Assembly: GCF_947242115.1 (NCBI RefSeq)
Contig: NC_074725.1
Coordinates: 25,314,398-25,378,397, forward strand
Direction of reading: 5' to 3'
DNA: 64,000 nucleotides
Origin: Biomphalaria glabrata
Taxonomy: Eukaryota; Mollusca; Gastropoda; Planorbidae
Shown: one piece after another, positions 20,868 to 32,800 of the stretch
Layout: every line of letters starts with the position of its first letter
How positions within the stretch are numbered: position 1 is the first letter of the stretch
Position numbers and translations under genes: made by a program
The notes under the pieces: generated by a model
The model's input: only the letters and a program-made list of their open reading frames with translations
Database searches by the model: none
What the model was told of the DNA's origin: nothing

Positions 20868-22660
20868 ATGCTACAGAAGTCTAGAATACACTATAGAGAG
20901 TAATAGAAGTCTAGAATACACTATAGAGAGTAACAGAAGTCTAGAATACACTATAGAGAGTAACAGAAGTCTAGAATACATTATAGAGAGTAACAGAAGT
21001 CTAGAATACACTATAGAGAGTAATAGTCTAGTACACACTATAGAGAGTAACAGAAGTCTAGTAAACACTATAGAGAGTAACAGAAGTCTAGTAAACACTA
21101 TAGAGAGTAACAGAAGTCTAGTAAACACTATAGAGAGTAACAGAAGTCTAGTAAACACTATAGAGAGTAACAGAAGTCTAGTAAACACTATAGAGAGTAA
21201 CAGAAGTCTAGTACACACTATAGACAGTAACAGAAGTCTAGTAAACACTATAGAGAGTAACAGAAGTCTAGTAAACACTATAGAGAGTAACAGAAGTCTA
21301 GTAAACACTATAGAGAGTAACAGAAGTCTAGAATACACTATAGAGAGTAACAGTCTAGTACACACTATAGAGAGTAACAGAAGTCTAGTACACACTATAG
21401 AGAGTAACAGAAGTCTAGTACACACTATAGAGAGTAACAGTCTAGTACACACTATAGAGAGTAACAGAAGTCTAGAGTACACTATAGAGAGTAACAGAAT
21501 AGAGAGTAACAGAAGTCTAGAATACACTATAGAGAGTAACAGAAGTCTAGAATACACTATAGAGAGTAACAGAATAGAGAGTAACAGAAGTCTAGAATAC
21601 ACTATAGAGAGTAACAGAAGTCTAGAATACACTATAGAGAGTAACAGAAGTCTAGAATACACTATAGAGAGTAACAGAAGTCTAGAATACACTATAGAGA
21701 GTAACAGAAGTCTAGAATACACTATAGAGAGTAACAGAAGTCTAGAATACACTATAGAGAGTAACAGTCTAGTACACACTATAGAGAGTAACAGAAGTCT
21801 AGTACACACTATAGAGAGTAACAGTCTAGTACACACTATAGAGAGTAACAGAAGTCTAGAGTACACTATAGAGAGTAACAGAAGTCTAGTACACACTATA
21901 GAGAGTAACAGAAGTCTAGTATACACTATAGAGAGTAACAGTCTAATACACACTATAGAGAGTAACAGAAGTCTAGTACACACTATAGAGAGTAACAGAA
22001 GTCTAGTACACACTATAGAGAGTAACAGAAGTCTAGTACACACTATAGAGAGTAACAGAAGTCTAGTACACACTATAGAGAGTAACAGAAGTCTAGTACA
22101 CACTATAGAGAGTAACAGTCTAATACACACTATAGAGAGTAACAGAAGTCTAGTACACACTATAGAGAGTAACAGAAGTCTAGTACACACTATAGAGAGT
22201 AACAGAAGTCTAGAATACACTATAGAGAGTAACAGAAGTCTAGAATACACTATAGAGAGTAACACAAGTCTAGAATACACTATAGAGAGTAACAGAAGTC
22301 TAGAATACACTATAGAGAGTAACACAAGTCTAGAATACACTATAGAGAGTAACAGAAGTCTAGAATACACTATAGAGAGTAACACAAGTCTAGAATACAC
22401 TATAGAGAGTAACAGAAGTCTAGTACACACTATAGAGAGTAACAGAAGTCTAGTACACACTATAGAGAGTAACAGAAGTCTAGTACACACTATAGAGAGT
22501 AACAGAATAGAGAGTAACAGAAGTCTAGAATACACTATAGAGAGTAACAGAAGTCTAGAATACACTATAGAGAGTAACAGAAGTCTAGTACACACTATAG
22601 AGAGTAACAGATGTCTAGTACACACTATAGAGAGTAACAGAATAGAGAGTAACAGAAGTC
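20868..22660. repeat. 30-bp minisatellite, ~60 copies
   Basis: Unit ACAGAAGTCTAGAATACACT + ATAGAGAGTA, with variants GTACACAC, GTAAACAC and deletions (CAGTCTAGT, CAGAATAGAGAG). Blocks of several variants recur in order, so multi-unit duplications occurred. The 599-codon minus-strand frame (LLLLSIVYSR repeats) exists only because 30 is a multiple of three. Ends ~1.3 kb before the TNF ligand start codon. Confidence 0.97.
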
Positions 22661-22959
22661 TTATACACACTAAAAAAGAGACTTCATTGAATCACTTTGC
22701 AACTTTTGGCATGATCAGTACAACTGACAACTGACTCACTCCTACACAGTCTTACAAGACACACTTAATCAGGAGATAACTAATTCAAATAAAAATAACA
22801 AAGGCTACTTAGCTTGTCAAAACACAGTTACACACTATACTAATACTGGTCACACAAGTACACTTACTATCACAGAGTAAGTCTCCAATCTTTAACTATC
22901 CCACAGCCTTAGAAATGATACTTCAGTTTGTGTTAAAACTAAAGAAGGATTAGTCTGAT

Positions 22960-23730
22960 CATAGAATAGACGCTATTAGTTTTGTGTGGTCTGTCTTTCC
23001 GTCCGTCCCGTTTAGATCTTTTAAACAAGAAAAGATATTGAAAATCCGACATTATGATATTTTAGGCCTTCTAAGTTCTGATGCAACGGCTACTTGTTTC
23101 TTTTCCGAAAGCGATAAATATAATTTGAATGTTAATTTGATTAAAATATGAAATGAATAGACTATAATTAGTATGTTCATGTGTTAAAGTATAAAACTAT
23201 CTTTGCGAAGTGAAGTTATAACATCTTAGAGTTGAAATAGAATTTTAGACTTAGGAATAGAAAGATGTGTAACATTATGGTATTGTCTAATGAAAGAATG
23301 TTCGTGAGGAAATCTGTAGTCACAGATATAAGGAACGAACGTATGTAAAAAAATGCTTATGAAACACAAATTTGAAGGTTAATTTTATTAAATAATGAAA
23401 TCAATGGACTATATTTTGTATTTTCATGTTTCAAAGTAAAAAACTATCTGCGCAAAGTGTAGTTCTTAAAATTAGATCTAAATCTAGATCCTTTCGATAT
23501 TTTCTCATGTAAACATGGCCTAGCTCGATGAAGTTAAAATGCTTTCATAGAGCTGGTCAACTTTTTTTTGAGGGTCTTAAGTTTGTTTAAGGGCTACAAT
23601 ACATACACTACGGTCTAAGTTGGTGCCCAAGAACATTTCTGCCAAGTTTTATCAAGATCGGTCAAACGGTTTTGATTTCTATACGGGGACATACATACAT
23701 ACATACGCCTTTATACTTTATATATTAGAT
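22960..23730 (-). mobile_element. Helitron-like repeat, minus orientation
   Basis: On the minus strand it starts TCTAATATATAAAGTATAAA after A's and continues GGCGTATGTATGTATG..., matching 17469-17804. The left part (22975-23100) matches 10225-10400. Inside, ~95 bp are duplicated (23129-23222 and 23370-23465). No coding capacity. The 3' end near 22960 (minus strand ...AAAACTAATAGCG) is only approximate. Confidence 0.5.
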
Positions 23731-23996
23731 TTTCCTTCCTTAGTTATTGTTTCATCATTAATCATGCTAGAATAACTCTTGTGTTGCTGTTCACAGTTGA
23801 AACTGGTTTACTTCAAGAATATAGTCGATACTAATGGAAAGTCTACTGAAACGTTTCAAGTGAAAGAAACAGACAGATCTTTAAACCTCTATTGTTGTTG
23901 ACAAAACATTTCCAACACCAGAGTGATTAAGATTAGGATTACGTGTCAGAGTTTTTTTTTAGTGAGACTTGACTATAAAATTTGTTTTACACTATA

Positions 23997-24542
23997 ATGC
24001 CACCAAATCGATATTCCATAGTCTCTATATTAAGTAACAGCTCATCTGATACAGCGTTATCCATAAGGACAAGCTCTACAAACCCTTCGTTCATTAGGCC
24101 TACCTACCCTCGGCCTCTTCCTGAAATACCAGACATGAATCCTTTAATAACACCGCGTCCACCTCCCCCTGTGCCGCCCGAAGTTACTATTACACAGTCA
24201 ACTCTACTGCCTCATCCATCACACTCACGTACACGGTCCAGAAGTCAAAAACACTGCTACCTTAGAAGACGCACTCTTATCCTCTTGAGTATTTTTTCGT
24301 TCGCTCTGAGCATTGCTGCCGTTATTATACTGACAACCATGCTCGTAATCCAGACCAATCAGCCAGATGCTGCGTTTCCCGAAGGCGCGTACGAGGCATG
24401 CTTAAAGTGCATCATCCTCAAGCAAAACCCTGATGACACAAGGGAGGAGCCTTTGTTTAAACACCTGCATAATAAAGTTCAAAATGGAGAGTTAATGTGC
24501 TGCGCCAGGACCAGTGTTGGATTATCATCCCTTTTGCAACTT
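23997..24542 (+). CDS. TNF ligand exon 1 (cytoplasmic tail, membrane anchor, stalk)
   Basis: Codes residues 1-182 and ends in phase 0 at a GTGAGT donor. It contains the proline-rich tail (PRPPPPVPP near residue 53), the basic stop-transfer stretch RTRSRSQKHCYLRRR, the transmembrane helix (~93-118), and a stalk with two Cys pairs (CLKC, CC). The open frame runs only a few codons past the donor, which supports the exon end. Confidence 0.85.
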
Positions 24543-26832
24543 GTGAGTATCTAAAGAGTCTAGATGAGACTGTAGAACTTTTGTCTATGTCATTGGAAAA
24601 CAAACTTGAATTTTTTTAGGTATTGCGTTTTATATTCTTCCCACCTTCCTGATTATTATAATGGTTTGTATGACCTTTCTTAAAGAGAACCTTCTGTGCT
24701 ACCTTACCCTCTATATGTTACCTTACCCCCTATATGTTACCTTACCCCCTAACGTGTAGAGTGTGTCAAGGTGGATTAAAATTTGGCCGTTTGGGGTGTC
24801 TAAGGAGTTTTATAATTTGAGAATCCACACTTGCACAAATTACAGGGACAGCGTTAAATGCAGGCAACAAATACTCTATTGAGATGTCAAATTGTGTACA
24901 GGTTAATTATACAAAGGAAATAATTTAAAAAGGTGTAATGCTGTACAGTAGCTAGGATGGAATTTAGCGTATTTACATAAACTGATATGTTGATAAATTG
25001 ATATTAGATGCTAGGAGCCAAGTGGTCCGAGTGTCATTGGGCTTGTTGCTTAGCTTTGTGTCCGGTTTTGCAGTGATGAGACTAGTGTGGCCGGTGCTGA
25101 CGCTGTCTGCTGGTGGGCTGGCGTGGTTGGTCCAGGCGCCGGGTGCAGTCCATCGGTTCGTAGCTGCAGGGCTCTGCTGCGCGGCTACTGTCAGTCAAGC
25201 CAGTGACAGATCTGTGGCTAGCGTTGTTGATTGGACACTGGTGAAGAGTGAGTAAGGCTGGTATTCTGCAGATCTGGGATCAGCGTTTGTTTGAAAGTCA
25301 CCTAATGGAGGTTGCCTATAAATAAAAGCTGCAGTGATATGAGGAAAGAGCATTACCTGGCGTGTGGGAGGGGAGGTCCAGTCCACCTCCGTCCACGTCG
25401 GTCCCGTGAATAGAAAAAAAAAAGGGAGGGGGGGCAACGGATGTCCGCCGAGATCGGTAAAGGGAGTGTACTCTTGTCAAGAGTCTAGTGTGGCACGTGT
25501 CAAGATGGGGAAAGTAAAATGTGACATCGGTGCCAAAGGGGGTGGAGTTGGATTGGAGGTGTGGTGGCTGTGTTTTTAGTGCTTGATGGGCTAAGTTTAA
25601 GAAAATTGATGATGAAAGTTTAAATAAATGAATTTAATGCTAAAACGGGTCGTTACATAGAGTTCAACAATCTAATACGATATTTGTATTTGTTATACAC
25701 ATACTACTCTGGAACTAGTTGCTGGGCTGAAGGGCTTATCTTAAAATAAATGTGTATCAGCCTAGTATCAGTGGTTTGGCTCAACTGTCAGGACAAGGAA
25801 TCTGTATAGTTTTTAATATTTTAACTTTTGATTCAATTTCATTATTTCCACTTGTACTTTGTATCAATTTCATTATTTCCACTTGTACTTTGTATCAATT
25901 TCATTATTTCCACTTGTACTTTGTATCAATTTCATTATTTCCACTTGTACTTTGTATCAATTTCATTATTTCCACTTGTACTTTGTATCAATTTCATTAT
26001 TTCCACTTGTACTTTGTATCAATTTCATTATTTCCACTTGTACTTTGTATCAATTTCATTATTTCCACTTGTACTTTGTATCAATTTCCTTTTCTTTTGT
26101 TTGTTTTGTTTGTTAGATGACCAGAAGACTTCAGAATGTTCCCAGTAAGTCTAGAGCTTGATTTCGTTCATCGATAACATCTTTACATACATCTAGAGTT
26201 CAAACTAATAGATTGAAAGTTTATTTTAATAGATCTATAGTTTTATATTTTAGAGCTAGTGTTTCATCCGTGAGTTCAAAAAGTTCATCTATTAGTTCAA
26301 TAGTTTCATATATTAAATTCATTGGTATCATATATTAGATCTTATATTTCATCCTTTACTTTATATTTCCACCCATTAGATCAATAGCTAATTAATTCTT
26401 ACAACTAATTGATCATTAAGAAAATTACATTTTAAAATAAAAACACAATTTTCGTTTGCCACAGTTCCAGAACCCTTGTCTTTGAACCATTACAAGTTTA
26501 GTCCTGTGAGTGCTCATGTGGCGTTCAAGAATGTAGATCCGTCAGACAGTGGTGAGTAAACTGGTCCACTCACTGGAATTTAAAGACTCTGTGTTTACAC
26601 CCTTGACACAGAAAGATTACTATTACTAATTAAATGACTTTGTGCTCTCATTGAGGGAAAAAGAAATTTGATTTGAAAGTGGTAAAAATATCGTAAAAAT
26701 TTTAAACTAGCTTATCAATACTTCCCATATTTACTACAGCAGAATCGCTAAAAAAGCTAAACATTGATAGATGTGAATCTTTATTATATAAACAATAGAT
26801 TATCCAGGTCTTATTCTTCCGAGTCAGAAGGA

Positions 26833-26872
<40 letters not shown>

Positions 26873-29800
26873 TATAGTTATATAGTTATGTCGCTAGAAA
26901 TGTTTTTTGTTGTCATAAAAGTCTACAAAGAACCACTTTGTGGATACATACATATAGAGGCACCCGGAAATTTAGGCACCCGGATAATTAGGCACCCGGA
27001 AATTTAGGCACCGGATAATTAGGCACTTTTTGACAAGGCGGAAAATTAGGCACTCTTTAATTAGCGACCTTAATTTTGAAAGTAGTTTTAAAATGTTAAC
27101 GTATATGTTATCCTTAGGCTATGGGCTATTGGTGACGTTATAAAAAAAATAGCAACTATAACGATTCTTACTGAATTTTCATGATATAAAAGAAAAGCTG
27201 ACAAAACGAGGGAAAAAATGAAAATCGTGAGAATGTATGGAAAAAATTACTCCGGATTAATAGTCATAAAATATAGACCTCACAGGATTCAGGGTAGGGG
27301 AGGTAGAGTTGATTCTCCTCTCATTGCTTCACCTCCTTAGCCCTTCCCCCTCTACGCACTTCCACTAAAAGGAGAGGATTTGTCGCGGCTAGATGTTGAA
27401 CTAGGTCGTAAAAATGACGTAATGAGTCTCAAGGCTACACACCGGAGTACAGGGCAGGGTACACCATTGTACAAACTGCTAAAATGGAAGTTTGGAGAAA
27501 ATTGTCTTCTTATAGTGGGAATGGAAATGAGCAGGTGGGATTTGCGCGCGTTACTTATATGAATTAAATATGTTGATAAACTAAATTAGTATTCATATTT
27601 TATAATACCATTAATATCTATTATCAACACTCCTTCTTTTATATTGTTAATGGGTAACCCCTTTAGGAAGATCTATTGTGGGAGTGTATAGGTGTGTTAC
27701 GTCCTTCAAATGTGGTCATTAACTTTTATTGAATATATATGTAAATTTATGTAATATAATATTTATATAAATTGCAATGGACATCGCAAAACGGCTAGAA
27801 ATTACGATAAAATATAATGTTTTGAAAATTTAAAAATTATTTTTTTGGAAAAGACAGATGAGTTAAAATTTAAAAATCATTTTGTTTGGAATATTGGTCT
27901 CTTATTAATACTTATTCTGCTTATAGAAGATTGTTGATGTTCCAATTTAACCCCGCCTTCTCTATCATAAACCAAATATATTTACTACAATTTTCGAGAA
28001 GGTATGATTCCCCCATTCCTTTTGTGTTCAGTACCTTATACAATTTTTTTCCTTCAGAATGAAAAAACAAACACAACGACAAGAAGGTTTCATACACACA
28101 TTATTAAACACACACAGACAAACGTATATGATTAAAAAAAACAACAACAAAACTCGTTTCCCTAACTTTCAACACTGCCCAATGAAATGTATCTATGTTC
28201 ATTTCCCTTATATATATTAGTATTTTTACTACTGCTATTATTATTATGATGGTTTTAACAGAAATGTGTCTACTAAAGTTTTTGGAAGGCCTCTAAACTA
28301 TAATCCCCAGACTTCCATTTGAACACCTTTGTGTTTCCATACCCTTTAGTCCAGTGTGTAGCCTTCAGAGTCACTACGTAACTTTTACGACCAAGTTTAC
28401 ATCTACCTGCGAGAAATCTTTTCATTTAAGTGAGAGTGTGCGCCCCCCCCCCCGCCCATCCCATTTTAAAAGTACGACCCCTCCCTTTCCCACAAACAGA
28501 GGGCGATTGCGATTTTATTTATCGCCAACACTCACCGACATAATAAAAATATTTTATAACTAGTCGACCGGCGGCATAGCATACGCCGCTATTTTGCAGG
28601 CAGTGGCGTAACTAAGGGGGGGGGGGATGGGGGGGGGAGAATTTTAAAATCCCCCCGGGCCCCCACCTAGGGGGGGCCCCCAAATGGGTGTCCGAAATTT
28701 ATTTGTAAATACATAAATTAATATATTTGATTGACAAATAGTGTCAACGGGTGTCTTTTTTTAATCAACATTTATGGATTAAATTTATCACAAAGACTAA
28801 ACCTAGATATTTTAAAAATATTTTTGCCGCAGAGATCAGTTTTTAGAGATTCATTGGTTCTTCCATTTTAAACTTTGTTGCCACGAATAAAACTGCATGA
28901 TATACAGCGAATTCCAGGTATCTTGTTACCTTGACTAATAATAGATCTAAATAGCGAGTATTATATGGCTACACTAATTAACCTTGAAGCAAAATTTACA
29001 GAATCGAGTATAACTAAAATGTATTCTTAACAATGCTAAAATTGTCCATTTTTCGGGTTTGGCGTCTATAATTTCAGAATTAAACTTCACACTCGAGTTA
29101 TTACCCCTTTATTCATCTTTCCTCAATCCAATAGAAACTCTCTTTTTATTTACATCTAATGATCTAGTCCTTTTGCTTTCGCACAAAACATAAACAAAAA
29201 ATAATGAGGTAATATCATATAATATTAATACATCCTTCCTATTAAAGTTATTATCACACCCTTCCTTTTAAAGTTCTTAAAAGTGATATCTACTAGCAGG
29301 GCCGGCCCTAGCATTTGCGGGGCCCTATGCGAAACGGATCGCGCGGGGCCTATGCTGGGTAGGGATAAGCATAATGTCAATTTTTTTTTTTTAATTAGAA
29401 AATAGGCCTACTTTTGTCTTTGCAATAAATTTTTATCAAATGAAAGCTCGCAATGCCACTTTTTATTTATTGGCACCCCAAAACGTCAATTTCGTCTATT
29501 CTTCAGGAGATTTGAATAAATTCAAAAAAAGTTCAGGACTTTATCGTATATTTTGCCTTTTCATGAGATTTCCTGGAGGCCCTGAAAAATCAGGAGGTCG
29601 CGAAAACCCTGTTATTTTATATACGTTATAATTGTTTAATTTAATAATGTACACTTGGAATTAGCGCGGGGCCTATGAAAGCGCGGCGCCCACTGCGACC
29701 GGCACTGTCTACTAGGAACTTTAACAATTCGTCCACTTCCGGTTGTCTTGACTGAACAAGTTCTCTAGACGTTGGTCTATAACTGTCTGTTTCGTTTGTT

Positions 29801-32800
29801 GCAACAGTTTGCAGTTCATTGTTTCCATTGGTATCATAGTACCCAGAGATGTCTTCATCAAAACTCTTATTTAAAAAGCGTTGATTTCTTCTGTATGTTT
29901 TTCCGTTTGTCTTTATGGTGTAAGATCTGGGTGCTGAATGTTTTTTATGACAACTGCTTTCTGCCATGTTTGACCTAGACGAACTCTCCGACAGAATAAT
30001 CTTTAGGTAGTCTTGCTTTTGCATCGTATTTCACTTAGCTTTTCATCTGTCGTTCGTTGAGTAATGTCTCTGCATTTTCAGCTACCGATGGTTTCAATAG
30101 TTTGTGATCAGTTGGAATGATTCCCTGAGTCTTCTACTCGTCAGCAGTTGTGATTGTGAATACGGTAGTCCACTTATCGGAGTATTTCTATACTTGAGCA
30201 TAACGAGATAAGGATTTTTCCCACTTTTGTATACCCTGAATCCTTTTGTTTTCGCACAAAATATAAACAACCAACAAAGACGTAATGCCATATAATATTA
30301 GCACAGAATCTTCTTCATGCAGTGGAAAATTAAGAATTTTTTGCCTATCTGGAATTCTGGTCAAAGCTTCTGTGCCCAATTAATATAGTTCGGAAGAAAC
30401 TACAAAAGTCTGGACTGCATATACGGGAATCTGCTAAAGAAATTAGTACCCTTTCATGCTTTCTGCAAAATGATGAGAAACTGACAAAAACCCAATCCAT
30501 CGAGAAAGCAAAAGAAGGTAGTGAATACTATGGATTCCCTGTAATCAAAACAACCATATGAAAGAAAAGACTTGATGGGAAGTTGAGTTCTAATGTAGGA
30601 CTGTCAATACAACTGCAATTCAAACGTGTTGTGACAGAAGTGCTGGACAGATTTCATATGGAGATGAAGGGCAGATTCCAAAGGCTGGAAAGAAAATGCA
30701 TACCTTTGGGTTTCTTCTTGAACCAAAACACCTGTTAGAAGACACGCTTGTGACAAACTGTGCTACTTTTCCTATTTGTATGATGAAATAAATGGAAAAT
30801 AGCTTTTTCAATGATGTCATTGATGCACGAGCACTTTGCATCAACAAACAGTAATACAATCACCAATAGACATATTGCGGAAACAGGCTTCATATGGGAA
30901 TTACGTGTGCTCAGACTTTGCAACCTCTTCCGAAAACCGCTAACTCAGGCCACTTCCATTACGTCATTACGTCATGTGAGAGATCATTCTCAAAGCTCAA
31001 GCTTATCAAAAAGTATCTCAGGAGCACAATGACGCAAGAAAGGCTTATCATGGTTTTACTTTTAATGTCAGTGAAGTCACAAATACTAGAAAGTATCCAT
31101 GTAGTTGATAATATAGATGTATTTGCTGCACAGAATGCACGACGTGAAGCGATATCAATTTAGATTTGTCACTTGTGCATTATTTAACTAATAAACAATC
31201 CCCCGGGCCCCCCAAATCCCTAGTTACGCCCCTGTTTGCAGGGCCGATCTTAGGCCACTGCAACCTATGTGACCGAAGGCTCCGCACTTTCATGGAACCC
31301 GTGCTAATTAAAGGTGTATAAATTATTAAATTGAACTATTTTATAACTTAAAACAGATTTCCCGCGCACTCTGTCGATTTACCAGGGGCTCCTGGAAATC
31401 TCCCGAAATTGCAAAATATACGAAAATACATAGAAAAAAAATTGTCATTTAGGGGTGTCATTCAAAATGGAAAACGTCAACCCTACGCGCTATTAATAAA
31501 AACGGCATTATGCATTAGCCGTAATTGTGTAATCAGGTGAAAGATGCTTCTCGCGCCTCAAACTAATGTAAAATTACTTGAGGTCAACAATTCTCAAACA
31601 TTTGGTAATTCTTGCTATTGAGCGGGATCTATGTGGGAAACATAATTATTATGATATACTGTATGACTTTGCTACACGCAAGGCTCGTAAAGTAATTCTG
31701 TACGTAGTAAAGAATGAATAAAATGCATAGACGAATTTATTTTCTAATACAAACTCTTAAATTTGACTTATTGTCCGCTTCCCTACCCAAACTTGGCCCC
31801 GCGAAATCCGTTTAGAATAGGGCCCCACAATGCTTAAGTCCGGCCCTGCTATTTAGTGTTTGTAAAATGTTTTACATGTTTCGGATGTTCCTTCAGAGTT
31901 GATGATAGTTTACTTCCTAGTCCAAACCTCCCGCATGGGATGGGAGCGGGCAGGGTTTGACAGTCCAGCGCGCAGCCATCCGTAGCGAGCTGTGAAAACG
32001 TGTTCTCCCCCCCCCCCTCTTGTTTTTTTTCGTGGGGTGACTATCCGCAGAAATAAGAGAGTGATCTTCCCATTTACTTCTCGTCTGATCTGATTAGGGA
32101 AGAAGAGAATTATATATAAAGATACTTTTTAATCATAAGTATTTACATTAGTAACTAATATTTACACAAATTGCATAATCATCAATTTAAAAAACTCACC
32201 AGTCAACCTTAGGGGTTGGTGATGGACGGAAACAATGAACGGATCATCTCTACCTCCCCTCCCCTGAATGCTGTGATGTCTATATTATATAATGACTCAG
32301 GAGTCATTTTTTTCCACACATTCTCATGATTGTCATTTTCCCCATTTTGTCAGCTTTTCTTTAGTTAGAATCATTATATTTGCTATTTATTATAACGTCA
32401 CCGATAGCCCATAGCCTAAGGATAAAATATACGTTAACATTTTAAAAATTATTTTCAAAATAAAGATCGCTTATTAAAGAGTGCCTAGTTTTCCGGTGCC
32501 TAATTTTCCGCCCGTCCCGAGACATGACGTTAAACTGCGCTTCTCTTTCCTTAGCACTTTTGGAGCTCAAAAGTGCCCTACTTCATTGTGTCTGCCTCCT
32601 CTTTCCCTAAGTCTGCCTTCATTGATCATCACACTGTCTCCTTAACTTTAAATTCTCACTACGTCCTAGACCAGTCCGTTTGCCGTGGACTGCGACGGGT
32701 AAGGGGGGATAAAGAGATCCTGGTGTTTGAGTGGTGGCTATCTAAGGATAAACCACAACAACACAATACTTTGGCTCCAAGTTCCCCTAGACCTGAGACC

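Larger units (their letters stand above)
28601..31234 (+). mobile_element. hAT transposon, 2.63 kb, decayed
   Basis: Termini CAGTGGCGTAACTA and TAGTTACGCCCCTG are inverted. TTTGCAGG at 28593-28600 and 31235-31242 is an exact 8-bp target duplication. The insertion split the start of the hAT derivative at 31239. The 3' half (30400-31165) holds transposase remains. Another hAT derivative and a fossil LTR-element fragment lie inside it. Confidence 0.88.
28560..32122 (-). mobile_element. Helitron copy 3, hosting hAT inserts and a SINE piece
   Basis: Minus strand: starts TCTTTATATATAATTCTCTT (32122) after an A and ends GGTCGACTAG (28560) before a T, with the hairpin CGGCGTATGCTATGCCG. Same family as copies 1 and 2. 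Contains the family's hAT derivative (31239-31848), a later 2.6-kb hAT (28601-31234) and a SINE piece. Without them it is a few hundred bp, like the others. Confidence 0.7.

Noticed and set aside
20871-22670. 599-codon minus-strand frame of LLLLSIVYSR repeats
   Set aside because: Direct product of a 30-bp minisatellite; no unique part and no signals.
23971-23978. TATAAAAT as TNF promoter TATA box
   Set aside because: Only ~20 bp before the start codon, too close to leave room for a 5' UTR; more likely part of the leader.
24998-25579. 85-, 80- and 71-codon frames in TNF intron 1
   Set aside because: They lie in a GC-rich insert, start without context, overlap on opposite strands and have no recognised domain.
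25752-26148. Overlapping frames through the 31-bp array in TNF intron 1
   Set aside because: Periodic array open in three frames; only the 28 nt at 26117-26144 has splice support.
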